From: CAZADA01 sp964636945
GTDB taxonomy: Bacteria > Pseudomonadota > Alphaproteobacteria > Caulobacterales > Maricaulaceae
Reading direction: 5' to 3'
Assembly: GCA_964636945.1 (NCBI GenBank)
Contig: CAZWVH010000026.1
Location: 1-37,688, forward strand
Length of the DNA: 37,688 bases
The notes beneath the pieces were generated by a model. It ran no database searches. It worked only from the letters and a program-made list of their open reading frames with translations, and was not told the origin of the DNA. Both the position numbers and the translations under genes were made by a program. Numbering within the stretch: position 1 is the first letter of the stretch; the number at the start of each line of letters is the position of its first letter. This document shows, in pieces, positions 24,751 through 33,147 of this stretch.

Positions 24751-25812
24751 TTATTCAAGGAACCAGGGCTTAGCGTCCGGGGTGGCGATGTCCTTTGGCT
24801 GCACGCCGTCCAGGGTGAGGTTGGCGATCACCGGGCCGTCGGCGGTCATGGTCACCCAAGCAAAGTGATCGAACTCGCCATAGCTGAGGCCGCGCAGATT
24901 GCTCACACCGCCAGTGGTGGCAAGTGCAATATGCTCATGCGTGTGCTGACCATCGCTGACGTCCTCATAATCGTAAGAATGGCGGTGGCCGGCAAAGGCA
25001 GTGTAGTCGCGATCGCCCAAGAGCTCTTGGATTCGCGTCCAATCATCTGTCTTGGCGGTGTTGAGCGGATAAGGTCCGTCCAAGGGGTAGTCGCTGTAGT
25101 CGAAGTCGCCCCACTGTCCGCCTTCCACAATCGGAGGATAGGCAAAGCCTGAGCGCCAGAACGGCTTGTGGATGAAGACAAACGTCCAGCGCACGTCCTG
25201 ATTGTCGGCCAAGACTTTTTCCACATAAGCAAATTGCGCCTCGCGCGCCGCTTTGCGCCATTCACCCTCATGCCAAGCGTCACGGCCGGGGCCGCGGGTG
25301 AAATCAGGGCCTTCGCGGTTGATGTCGAGCAATTCACTGTTGAGCGCGATAAACAGCACATTCTTATAGGTGAAGTGGTAGAAGCTGGCGCCGAACCGTT
25401 CCTCCCAAACGTTTTGCATTTGGACGTTCATCATGTCGTGATTGCCGGCGACATAGAAGAACGGGGCGTCGAGTTTGGCGGTGTAGCCTTCAAACTCGTC
25501 CCACTCCAACTCGATCTGGTTCTCGTCTTCGGTGTAGCCTTCAATCAAATCGCCGACGCTCATCACAAAGGCGGGCTGAACCAAATTGACCTTTTCAACC
25601 CCGATGGGAAATACGCCTTCGCGCTCCCCGCCGGTGCGGTCAGTGACCACAACGAAGTGAAACCGGTCTTCGCTGTCGAGCGCATCAAGCGAGGTCCATG
25701 GCTTGGCTTGGCTGTGGTGGGTGGCTACGTCGGGAACCTCGATTTTAGCCGGTGGCGTCACACACGCCGTCAATAGACCCAGAACACCAATCAATCCGCC
25801 AATCACGCGCAT
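24751..25812 (-). CDS. Calcineurin-like metallophosphoesterase, lipoprotein
   Basis: A 353-residue protein with a lipoprotein signal (LTAC lipobox, C17) and a metallophosphoesterase domain from about 50 to 300. Metal-ligand motifs seen are GDLIEGY, GNHD, FIHKPFW and GHRHSYDY. The first motif, normally D-x-H, reads VVTDRTGG, so the usual histidine is replaced; this D-R-T-G variant recurs in a subgroup of secreted phosphoesterases and may change the metal site. The substrate cannot be predicted. The protein should be anchored in the envelope. The gene is monocistronic and convergent with rplS. Confidence 0.85.
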   Translation of the reverse strand: MRVIGGLIGVLGLLTACVTPPAKIEVPDVATHHSQAKPWTSLDALDSEDRFHFVVVTDRTGGEREGVFPIGVEKVNLVQPAFVMSVGDLIEGYTEDENQIELEWDEFEGYTAKLDAPFFYVAGNHDMMNVQMQNVWEERFGASFYHFTYKNVLFIALNSELLDINREGPDFTRGPGRDAWHEGEWRKAAREAQFAYVEKVLADNQDVRWTFVFIHKPFWRSGFAYPPIVEGGQWGDFDYSDYPLDGPYPLNTAKTDDWTRIQELLGDRDYTAFAGHRHSYDYEDVSDGQHTHEHIALATTGGVSNLRGLSYGEFDHFAWVTMTADGPVIANLTLDGVQPKDIATPDAKPWFLE

Positions 25813-25995
25813 AGCCGTCCCCCACTCTCAATAAGCAGACCTTTGACGCTGTTTAGCGAAAGTGTGTGACGGATTCTTGTTGGTCCATCGACCGCCCATT
25901 GTTTCCCTATGGGCATAAGTCTTCTGCAAATGACTTGGTTTATATCCGATTTGCGCGAAGCCATTTTTGGCGCGACAGCCTAATGGAGATACGCC

Positions 25996-26598
25996 ATGTC
26001 CGAGCATACCCCTGACACCATCCTGACCATCAACGCCAGCGCCCGCTATGATGGCTCGATTAGCCGTACTTTAGTGGCTGATCTCACGCAGCGTCTGGCT
26101 GGTCCACAAACGCAACTGATCGCGCGCGACCTCACAGCCAATCCGCCTTCGTTCATCGATCCACAATGGGTGACCGCCAACTTCACCGATCCCAGTGCTC
26201 GCACCGCGGCAAACCGCGCCGCTTTGGCTGAGTCCGATGCGTTGGTAGGCGAATTGCAAAAAGCCAACACCATTGTGATCGGTGCGCCGATCTACAATTT
26301 CAGCATACCCGCTGCGCTCAAAGCGTGGATTGATCAAGTGGCCCGCGCTCGCGTCACCTTTCGGTATACGCCCGATGGACCAGAGGGGTTGCTGAAGGGC
26401 AAAAAGGCTTATGTGGTTCTCACCTCAGGCGGCGCCGCGGCGGGCACAGAGATCGATTTTGCGAGCGGCTATCTGCGCCATATCCTGGGATTTCTTGGCA
26501 TAACGGATGTGGAGTTCATCACCGCCGATCAGCTGATGATGCACGCCGACGAGAAGATCTCTCGCGCCAAAGCGCAACTGGCTCAGCTGGCGGCGTAA
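25996..26598 (+). CDS. azoR: FMN-dependent NADH:quinone oxidoreductase / azoreductase
   Basis: A 200-residue flavodoxin-fold enzyme of the AzoR/AcpD family. It uses FMN and NAD(P)H for two-electron reduction of quinones and azo compounds, protecting against electrophile stress. Seen: ILTINASARYDGSISRTL (phosphate-binding loop), IGAPIYNFSIPAALKAWIDQ, RVTFRYTPDGPEGLLKGKK and VLTSGGAAAG. GGAG precedes the ATG. No regulator gene lies beside it. The 183-bp upstream region has a CCCAT...ATGGG inverted repeat but no site I can name. Confidence 0.92.
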   Translation: MSEHTPDTILTINASARYDGSISRTLVADLTQRLAGPQTQLIARDLTANPPSFIDPQWVTANFTDPSARTAANRAALAESDALVGELQKANTIVIGAPIYNFSIPAALKAWIDQVARARVTFRYTPDGPEGLLKGKKAYVVLTSGGAAAGTEIDFASGYLRHILGFLGITDVEFITADQLMMHADEKISRAKAQLAQLAA

Positions 26599-26792
26599 CG
26601 CCCGCTTTGCATGAAAGTTGCCAACGGGCCCATGCGCATTACGAGGGCCGGGCTCGCAGGCGATCGGGCGCAAAAGGTCTCGGTCGCCTCTCTGCGCGTC
26701 GAGGATCAGGACCGCTGCTATGGTCGACGTGGCGCGGTGGATAGGCTATCGATCCGCAACGCGAAATACCAAGGTCAAAAAAGGCAGTTGCC

Positions 26793-27815
26793 ATGGAACT
26801 GACAGTCGCCATCGTCGGCGCAACCGGAGTCGTCGGCAAAGAAATCCTCACCATCATGGAAGAGCGTGGTTTTCCCGCAGGTAAGGTGATCCCTCTCGCC
26901 TCACGACGCAGCATCGGCACCGAGCTCTCCTACGGTGAGAAGACACTGAAATGTCAGGACCTTGAGCAGTTTGACTTTTCCCAGGTGCACCTGGTCCTAA
27001 TGGCCGCAGGCGGCGATGTGGCGCGCGAATGGGCGCCCAAGATTGCGGATGCCGGTGCGATCGTCATCGACAATTCGTCGGCATTTCGCATGGACCAGGA
27101 TGTGCCGTTGATCGTCCCAGAAGTGAACCCGGAAGCAATCAACGCCATCAAAAAGGGGATCATCGCCAATCCCAATTGCTCCACGGCGCAAATGGTGGTG
27201 GCGCTCAAGCCGATCCATGATCGCGTCGGCATTGAGCGTGTGGTGGTGTCCACCTACCAGTCTGTTTCCGGGGCGGGTAAGGACGCCATGGACGAACTTT
27301 GGAACCAAACCAAGGGGATCTACGTCAACGACCCGATCACCAAAGAGCAATTCACTCGGCAAATCGCCTTCAATGTGATCCCGCACATCGATGTGTTCAT
27401 GGAAGATGGCGGCACTAAGGAAGAGTGGAAAATGGTGACGGAAACCAAGAAGATCGTCGATCCGGCCATCAAGGTGACAGCCACCTGCGTTCGGGTGCCT
27501 GTGTTTGTCGGCCATTCTGAAGCCGTCAACCTTCAGTTGCGCCGGCCCATGTCCGCCAAGGAGGCGCGCGACCTATTGCGGGAAAGTCCGGGCTTGATGG
27601 TGATCGACAATCCGGAAGAAGAACAATACATCACTCCTGTAGAATGTGTGGGCGACTTCGCCACGTTTGTATCTCGAATTCGCGAGGACCCGACCATAGA
27701 GAACGGGCTGAACATGTGGATTGTGTCTGACAACCTCCGCAAAGGCGCAGCACTCAACGCGGTTCAGATTGCCGAACTCCTGGTCAATCGGGGCGTTTTC
27801 CGCGACGCTGCCTGA
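26793..27815 (+). CDS. asd: Aspartate-semialdehyde dehydrogenase
   Basis: A 340-residue ASADH that reduces aspartyl phosphate to aspartate semialdehyde, the branch point to lysine/diaminopimelate, threonine and methionine. Seen: VGATGVVGKEIL (NADP-binding), DNSSAFRMD, the nucleophile C129 in ANPNCSTAQM, STYQSVSGAGKDAMDEL, the substrate arginine and histidine in CVRVPVFVGHSEAV, and the end DNLRKGAALNAVQIAELL. Start ATG at 26793 is well placed. The 194 bp between azoR and asd hold no gene. Confidence 0.97.
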   Translation: MELTVAIVGATGVVGKEILTIMEERGFPAGKVIPLASRRSIGTELSYGEKTLKCQDLEQFDFSQVHLVLMAAGGDVAREWAPKIADAGAIVIDNSSAFRMDQDVPLIVPEVNPEAINAIKKGIIANPNCSTAQMVVALKPIHDRVGIERVVVSTYQSVSGAGKDAMDELWNQTKGIYVNDPITKEQFTRQIAFNVIPHIDVFMEDGGTKEEWKMVTETKKIVDPAIKVTATCVRVPVFVGHSEAVNLQLRRPMSAKEARDLLRESPGLMVIDNPEEEQYITPVECVGDFATFVSRIREDPTIENGLNMWIVSDNLRKGAALNAVQIAELLVNRGVFRDAA

Positions 27816-27911
27816 ACCCGGAGCTGAATCCGGGCCTGAAGCCGAATTTCGGGTTGCTTCGTTGACGAATGAACCCAAGTGAATGATCGCCGAGCACGCC
27901 ATGAGAACACA

Positions 27912-28631
27912 ATGAACGAAAACACGGTGTATTATGCCATAGGCGATGTCCACGGAATGGCGGATCGACTTCAAGCGATGCACGCCAGGATTCGTGACGA
28001 CATGGAACGATTGTTGTTGACCGACGTGGTCATTGTGCATCTGGGCGACTACGTGGATCGCGGACCGGACAGCCGTGGCGTGATTGATCAGATCATCGCC
28101 TTGGAAGCGATTTCCCAAGGCGATAAACGACTGAACGTCATTAGCCTGATTGGCAATCACGAGCGGATGATGCTTGACGCCATCGGCAAAGCGCGCCGCG
28201 GCGCGCGCGAGCACTGGGAGCTCAACGGCGGCGACACCACGGTCAAGAGCTATCGAAACGGCGGACACAAACGTGACGGCGGCGTGGACCCGTCCCACCT
28301 TCACTGGGTGGAAACACTGAAGACCATGCATTGGGTGCAAGAGCGCAACCTTGTCTTTGTACACGCCGGCATCAATCCCAATCAGTTTCCCGAATGTCCC
28401 GATGAAGTGCGGCTTTGGACGCGCTCGGCCATGTTTTTTGACGACTCGTTATGGCCCGACCGTGAAGAACTCAAAGACCTCATGGTTGTTCATGGGCACA
28501 CGCCGACCATGAACGGACAGCCGGACATTGGGCCGCGACGCATCAATGTGGACACGGGAGCGGTGTATGGCGGTCCGCTCACATCAGTGGTTCTGGCGCC
28601 TGGCGAGGAACCGCGGTTCCTCGCCGTTTGA
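27912..28631 (+). CDS. PPP-family metallophosphatase (serine/threonine phosphatase-like)
   Basis: A 239-residue phosphatase of the PPP/calcineurin-like superfamily. The full di-metal motif set is present: GDVHG, GDYVDRGPDSRGV, LIGNHERMM, FVHAGINP and VVHGHTP. This pattern is shared by bacterial PrpA/PrpB-type protein phosphatases, phage lambda phosphatase and some Ap4A hydrolases, so the substrate is open. The ATG at 27912 starts directly before the first beta strand (NTVYYAIGDVHG); an upstream ATG at 27879 adds 11 residues of unlikely sequence. It lies 96 bp after asd. The spacer holds a CCCGG...CCGGG hairpin without a T-run. Confidence 0.87.
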   Translation: MNENTVYYAIGDVHGMADRLQAMHARIRDDMERLLLTDVVIVHLGDYVDRGPDSRGVIDQIIALEAISQGDKRLNVISLIGNHERMMLDAIGKARRGAREHWELNGGDTTVKSYRNGGHKRDGGVDPSHLHWVETLKTMHWVQERNLVFVHAGINPNQFPECPDEVRLWTRSAMFFDDSLWPDREELKDLMVVHGHTPTMNGQPDIGPRRINVDTGAVYGGPLTSVVLAPGEEPRFLAV

Positions 28632-28642
28632 ATGCCAACGAC

Positions 28643-29278
28643 TTAGCAAAAGTCCGCTGAATAGCCGCCCTGGGACACATAGACACAGCCGTCCGAAGCA
28701 CGCCCGACGCCAGTGCCAGATTGGCCGCCAATCCACGGCATATAATGTGAGTCGTGTTGGCCGCCGCCATAGGCCCCATTGTTGAATGCAGTAGATTGTT
28801 GAGCGGCCGCGGCCACATTAAAGAATGGCGGTCCACCCTCAAATCCGCCCGTACCCGTCGCGTCCATCCAATAGCGCCCTGGGATCACTTGCCCATAGAT
28901 TTGCATCAAGAACGCGTATTCCTGCGGGTGGATTTCGCGGCCATTGATGAACACGCCAGTCAAGGCGCCCGCACCACCGCCCGAAGCACTCGGCTTGAGC
29001 GGGCCATTGACGGAAAGTCCGGGCTGAAGTTGCCCCATGGCTGGCTGGCCCTCAGCGCCATAGAGACCCGACTTGGGATCATACCAATACCGCCCCACAT
29101 ACACGACGCCATAGAGCGCAATGAGCGCATCGACCTGCTGTTGAGTTAGCGGTTCGCCATTCACAATGACCTGTTTCTTACTCTGGTCTTGCGCTTGGGC
29201 TTGGGCGTGAGATTGACCGGCCAAGGCCAAACTGATGCACGCAAAGACCGTCAAACACGCTGACTTAAAGGGGATCAT
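28643..29278 (-). CDS. Secreted protein with two YG-x-V-x-x-GRYW repeats, unknown function
   Basis: A 211-residue exported protein with signal peptide about 1-25 (...SHAQA). Two related units of about 40 residues follow. Unit 1 (37-77) has VNGEPLTQQQ and YGVVYVGRYWYD then GLYGAEG; unit 2 (108-149) has INGREIHPQE and YGQVIPGRYWMD then GGFEGGP. Shared pattern: NG-x5-Q-x7-L-x3-YG-x-V-x2-GRYW-x-D. A glycine-rich, low-complexity part (150-195) and a C-terminal segment with two cysteines (C198, C211) follow. I recall similar GRYW-D-x-x-G-x-x-G-x-EGG proteins in proteobacteria, but no function is known to me. The ATG at 29278 follows GGAG; an in-frame start at 29326 would spoil the signal peptide. 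Confidence 0.75.
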   Translation of the reverse strand: MIPFKSACLTVFACISLALAGQSHAQAQAQDQSKKQVIVNGEPLTQQQVDALIALYGVVYVGRYWYDPKSGLYGAEGQPAMGQLQPGLSVNGPLKPSASGGGAGALTGVFINGREIHPQEYAFLMQIYGQVIPGRYWMDATGTGGFEGGPPFFNVAAAAQQSTAFNNGAYGGGQHDSHYMPWIGGQSGTGVGRASDGCVYVSQGGYSADFC

Positions 29279-29298
29279 AGTTGTCTCCGGCTCCATGC

Positions 29299-29351
29299 GC
29301 GGCGCACGACTTTTGACGCGCCGCACAAAGACCTAACGCAGTAATGCGTTA
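29299..29351. repeat. Two hairpins between the M28 peptidase gene and the secreted repeat protein
   Basis: GCGGCGC (29299-29305) pairs with GCGCCGC (29318-29324), and TAACGCA (29334-29340) pairs with TGCGTTA (29345-29351). Both lie in the 113 bp after the M28 stop codon and before the next gene on the same strand. They could attenuate or end the upstream operon, or form the 5' leader of the secreted protein. Nearby ACAATGATTGT (about 29361-29371) is a further palindrome and a possible operator. Confidence 0.45.
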
Positions 29352-29391
29352 CGGCAGGACACAATGATTGTCATAAACTCAATCCATCGGC

Positions 29392-30891
29392 CTATTCGCT
29401 GGCGACAGCGCCATTTGTGTTGATCCCCGAGCGAAACCCGCCCTCAACCTCGGAAGCCAGATAAGCAAACACCGCGTAGACGGCCACGTTTTGCGCCAGT
29501 TCCTCGGGATCGATCTTGTCAAAGGTGTCGTCGGCAGTGTGGTGAAGATCAAAATAGTCCCAACCGTTTTGGCGCAAGGTTACAACCGGAACCCCAGCCT
29601 GGCGCAAATAGCCCAAGTCAGGCCCGCCGCTGGCCTCATTGTCGCCCGGCCCAACGCCCAATGGCAGCAACATGCGCGCAATCGCCTCGGCCTTGTCGAG
29701 CTGATCTTCGCCAAAGCGGGTTTCAAAACGCCAAATCTTGCGAGCGCCAAAGTCGCTCTCGGCCGCGACGTGATGCTTGGCGAGTTCGTCCGCGTGCTGT
29801 TCGGCATAGGCCTTGGCGCCCACCAAGCCCACTTCCTCTGAGCCGAAATACACGACGCGTATGGTGCGCTTGGGCTGACCGGGCAAGGCGTCGATCAATT
29901 TGGCAGCCGCCGTCACTATCCCAATGCCAGCGCCGTCATCCACCGCGCCGGTGCCCAAATCCCAGCTGTCCAAATGAGCGCCAAGCACAACGATCTCGTC
30001 CGTCTCACCGGGGATTTCGCCGATGACATTGCCTGAAGGGACCAATCCCGGCGATCGTGTTTCGAGCTCCAACGACACGGTGACGGCGCCACGCTCAAGT
30101 GCACGGGCCAATTGATCGGCGTCCGGTGCGGACAGCGCTGCAATGGGAACCGCAGGCGCATCAGGGTCATAGCGCATCTGACCCGTGTGCGGAAACCGGC
30201 GATGGTCGGTGCCCACCGACCGAATAAGAGCCGCCAGCGCGCCGCGTTTGCCCGCCTCTATGGCGGCGCCAGACCGTTTGCGCACCGCCACACCATAGCC
30301 AGAGCCATCCTGGGTGCGGGTCATGAACTCATCAACGAAGGCGATTTTGCCTTCAAGGCTGTTTTCGGGCGCCTCCTCCAAATCGGCCAGCGTGTCAAAA
30401 CGCACAATTTCACCAACCACAGCCTCCCCGTCAGTGCTGACGGAGCCACCCAGCGCTGTCACTTCCAATTCTTGGGGGAATGGCGAGACGATTTCGGCAT
30501 GCTCGTGACCGCGGGTCCACAGCGCCACCTCAAACGGCTCCACACGCACATTGGAAAACCCCAGCTCCGTGAGTTTGGCCACGGCCCAATCACGGGCGCG
30601 CGCCTCGGCGTCCGTGCCGGCTAACCGCTGGCCTACTTCGGTGGTGAGTGATTCCACCACTTCATAGCCCAATCGATCGGCAAGTCCTTGCTCGGCCAGA
30701 TCCTGCGCAGCTTGGCGCTGGGCGTCAGTGAAGATATCGGCGCTTTCGCTGCGTCCCTGGGATAGACCAGCCGCCACGGACGTGACTGGCGAAGCCTGCT
30801 GTTCGGTCTGGTCATTCTGATCCTGAGCCATTGCCGGCGGCATGGCGAACGCGGCGGCGCTCATGGCGAAAACGGTCATCAAACAACGCAT
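29392..30891 (-). CDS. Secreted M28 family metallopeptidase (aminopeptidase/carboxypeptidase Q type)
   Basis: A 499-residue zinc exopeptidase with a signal peptide (about 1-22, AMPPAMAQ). A PA-like insert (about 130-290) precedes the M28 core. Di-zinc ligands are visible: H and D in GAHLDSWD (about 306, 308), D in VDDGAG, the catalytic/ligand pair EE in GSEEVGLVGAKAY (about 352-353), D in ESDFGA, and H in FDLHHTADD (about 450). The layout matches plasma glutamate carboxypeptidase/CPQ-like M28B enzymes, which remove terminal residues from short peptides in the periplasm. The ATG at 30891 has AAGGTG upstream and gives a clean signal peptide. It lies 76 bp after ggt on the same strand, so co-transcription is likely. 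Confidence 0.92.
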   Translation of the reverse strand: MRCLMTVFAMSAAAFAMPPAMAQDQNDQTEQQASPVTSVAAGLSQGRSESADIFTDAQRQAAQDLAEQGLADRLGYEVVESLTTEVGQRLAGTDAEARARDWAVAKLTELGFSNVRVEPFEVALWTRGHEHAEIVSPFPQELEVTALGGSVSTDGEAVVGEIVRFDTLADLEEAPENSLEGKIAFVDEFMTRTQDGSGYGVAVRKRSGAAIEAGKRGALAALIRSVGTDHRRFPHTGQMRYDPDAPAVPIAALSAPDADQLARALERGAVTVSLELETRSPGLVPSGNVIGEIPGETDEIVVLGAHLDSWDLGTGAVDDGAGIGIVTAAAKLIDALPGQPKRTIRVVYFGSEEVGLVGAKAYAEQHADELAKHHVAAESDFGARKIWRFETRFGEDQLDKAEAIARMLLPLGVGPGDNEASGGPDLGYLRQAGVPVVTLRQNGWDYFDLHHTADDTFDKIDPEELAQNVAVYAVFAYLASEVEGGFRSGINTNGAVASE

Positions 30892-30966
30892 GGCAGGGTC
30901 ACCTTTCAATCGAGTGGGCAACAGTTTCACCGCGCACGCTGCAGATCAAGGCCTGGGTGAACAGTG

Positions 30967-32808
30967 TCACTCAGGGGCGGATAAACCACGGGCGACGCCA
31001 TCACGTCGCGGATCGGCAGCGCCAATCAAGGCGCCATTCTGGTCCACCAAGACAGAATGGAGGCCAGAGCCCAATCGGCCCCCGGTTTCAACTTGAAAGC
31101 CCCAATCGCGCAATTGCTCGACTAAACCATCCGGCGCGCGCGCGCCTTCAATGCGCACAACGTCACCGCGGGCGTAGATGATGGGCAGCTCTGCCGCCTG
31201 CTGTGGGGACAGTCCCCAATCCAAAACACCCACCAATGATTTCGCCACATGGGCGATGATGGTGGAGCCACCGGGCGAGCCCGTGGCGAACACAAACTCT
31301 CCATCACTGTCGAGCACGATGGTCGGGCTCATGGAGGATCGGGGACGCTTACCGCCCTCAACGCGGTTGGCAATGGGTTGGCCCTCGGCGTCCATCGGGG
31401 CAAACGAGAAATCGGTGAGCTCATTGTTGAGGAAAAACCCGCCCGCCATGCGCAGTGAGCCGAACGCGCCTTCAATGGTGGTGGTCATAGACACCACATC
31501 GCCATTGGGCGCGACCACAACCAAATGGCTTGTGCCTGGGTTCTCAGCGGTTGCATCTTCGCCGGCTTCAGATCGTCCATCTTGGTAGGCCCAAGGGTCG
31601 CCGGGCGCGATGTTGGCGATGGCGCTGTTCTCATTCACCAGCGCAGCGCGCGCGTCGAGATATTCTCCCGCCAGCATGCCAGGGACCGGCACCTCCACAT
31701 AATCCTGGTCGCCGAAATATCGGTCGCGATCCGCGTAGGAGAGCCGCTGGGCCTCGATGAAGCGCCGCCAATTTTCAAAATTGGCCGCACCTCCATCCTC
31801 AAAGCCTAATCGCTCCACAATTCCAAGAATCTGCGCGACCGCCACCCCGCCAGAGGAAGGCGAAGGCATGCCGCAAACAATCAAGCCATCACCGTAAGGC
31901 AAGCAAATGGGTTCGGCGCGGCGCGCGCGGTAATTGGCCAAATCGTCCAATGTCAGGGAGCCGCCGCGCGGTTCAGCCTGCGTCACATCCACGATCTCTT
32001 GTGCAATGGGCCCTTCAAGCAATGCGCGTGGATTGCCGGCAATTGCCTCAAGCGTTTCGGCATAGTCGGGATTGGTGACAATCTGACCCTCGGTCAGCGG
32101 TTGCCCGTCAGGATAGAGGTAAGGTCCAATCCATGGCTCATCCGCCGCCCCAAAACGACCATATCCTTCCAAAGTTTGCGCCAACTTAGGGGCAATAGGA
32201 AAACCGTCGCGGGCAAGGCGCGCGCCCTCGCTAAACAACCCGGACCACTCCAATTCGCCATGGTCACCGTGGGCCATTGCGAGCATGTCCACCGCGCCCG
32301 GAGTCCCGATGGACAGGCCTGAATGCTTAGCGTTGATCCAGCTGATGGGCTGACCAGCGTCATCCAAAAACAGCTCTGGCGTCGCCGCGGCCGGCGCGCG
32401 TTCGCGTCCGTCATAGGCGCTGATCACACGCGTGTCCGCGTCATAGTGCAAGAGGAACGCCCCGCCCCCTAGTCCCGAGCTTTCCGGCTCCACCAGTCCC
32501 AACACGGCCTGCACAGCGATCGCGGCGTCGACGGCTGACCCGCCGCGCGCCAGTACGTCTAGTCCCGCATCCACCGCCAGCGGATTGGCGGCGGCGATCA
32601 TGGCGTCGCCCTTGGAATTCACCTGAGCGTTCTGGGGTGGGGTTTGCAAATCTGGATCAACCGGCTGCTCGGTTGAAGTGGCGTGGGCGACGTCCGGGGC
32701 TGACGCCGCGCTCGCCGCCGCGTCGCGCTCCTGATCTGTCGTGTCTGAACCACCGCACGACGCAAGCAAAAGCGCCAATACGGCCGTTACACCATTGCGC
32801 ATCACCAT
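30967..32808 (-). CDS. ggt: Gamma-glutamyltransferase, lipoprotein (Ntn hydrolase)
   Basis: A 613-residue GGT precursor. It has a lipobox LASC (C18), so the enzyme should be lipid-anchored in the periplasm, and a 45-residue low-complexity linker follows. GGT self-cleaves into large and small chains; the cleavage site and nucleophile are at GTSH (T426), followed by VVVAPNGDVVSMTTTIEGAFGS. Other marks are GLGGGAFLLHYD, DGRERAPAAA, PSPSSGGVAVAQILG and, near the end, IVLDSDGEFVFATGSPGGS. It hydrolyses glutathione and other gamma-glutamyl compounds, feeding glutamate and cysteinyl-glycine to peptidases. GGAG precedes the ATG; phhB ends 18 bp upstream. Confidence 0.95.
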   Translation of the reverse strand: MVMRNGVTAVLALLLASCGGSDTTDQERDAAASAASAPDVAHATSTEQPVDPDLQTPPQNAQVNSKGDAMIAAANPLAVDAGLDVLARGGSAVDAAIAVQAVLGLVEPESSGLGGGAFLLHYDADTRVISAYDGRERAPAAATPELFLDDAGQPISWINAKHSGLSIGTPGAVDMLAMAHGDHGELEWSGLFSEGARLARDGFPIAPKLAQTLEGYGRFGAADEPWIGPYLYPDGQPLTEGQIVTNPDYAETLEAIAGNPRALLEGPIAQEIVDVTQAEPRGGSLTLDDLANYRARRAEPICLPYGDGLIVCGMPSPSSGGVAVAQILGIVERLGFEDGGAANFENWRRFIEAQRLSYADRDRYFGDQDYVEVPVPGMLAGEYLDARAALVNENSAIANIAPGDPWAYQDGRSEAGEDATAENPGTSHLVVVAPNGDVVSMTTTIEGAFGSLRMAGGFFLNNELTDFSFAPMDAEGQPIANRVEGGKRPRSSMSPTIVLDSDGEFVFATGSPGGSTIIAHVAKSLVGVLDWGLSPQQAAELPIIYARGDVVRIEGARAPDGLVEQLRDWGFQVETGGRLGSGLHSVLVDQNGALIGAADPRRDGVARGLSAPE

Positions 32809-32826
32809 AAATGCTCCACTGCTCGC

Positions 32827-33111
32827 TTAACCGGCCGCCAACGAGTCCATGAACTTGGCCAAGTCCACATCGCGTTGGCTGACGCCATCGGCGTCATGGG
32901 TGGTCAATGTCACTTCGACGGTTTTGTAGACATTGAACCATTCGGGGTGGTGGTCCATGGCTTCGGCTTTGAGCGCCACGCGGGTCATGAACCCCCACGC
33001 TTGGGAGAAGTCCTTGAACTGGAATGTGCGCTTGATGGCGTCCCTGCCATTGACTGCGCTCCAGTGGGGCAATTGCGACAGCGCTGCTTGGGCTCCGATC
33101 GCGTTGGCCAT
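32827..33111 (-). CDS. phhB: 4a-hydroxytetrahydrobiopterin dehydratase (pterin-4a-carbinolamine dehydratase)
   Basis: A 94-residue PCD/DCoH protein that dehydrates the pterin carbinolamine formed by aromatic amino acid hydroxylases, recycling the cofactor. The family signature is intact: E50-x3-H54-H55-P56, W58, H72 and D81 (AEAMDHHPEWFNVYKTVEV, then a TTHD segment). The ATG at 33111 is chosen because GGAG lies seven bases upstream; an in-frame TTG at 33117 is possible. It sits between the symporter and ggt with short spacers. No phenylalanine hydroxylase gene is in the window, so its partner is elsewhere or it has another role. Confidence 0.93.
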   Translation of the reverse strand: MANAIGAQAALSQLPHWSAVNGRDAIKRTFQFKDFSQAWGFMTRVALKAEAMDHHPEWFNVYKTVEVTLTTHDADGVSQRDVDLAKFMDSLAAG

Positions 33112-33147
33112 GGTCAATCTCCGTTGCGTGGGGGTTTTCCCAGCGTG

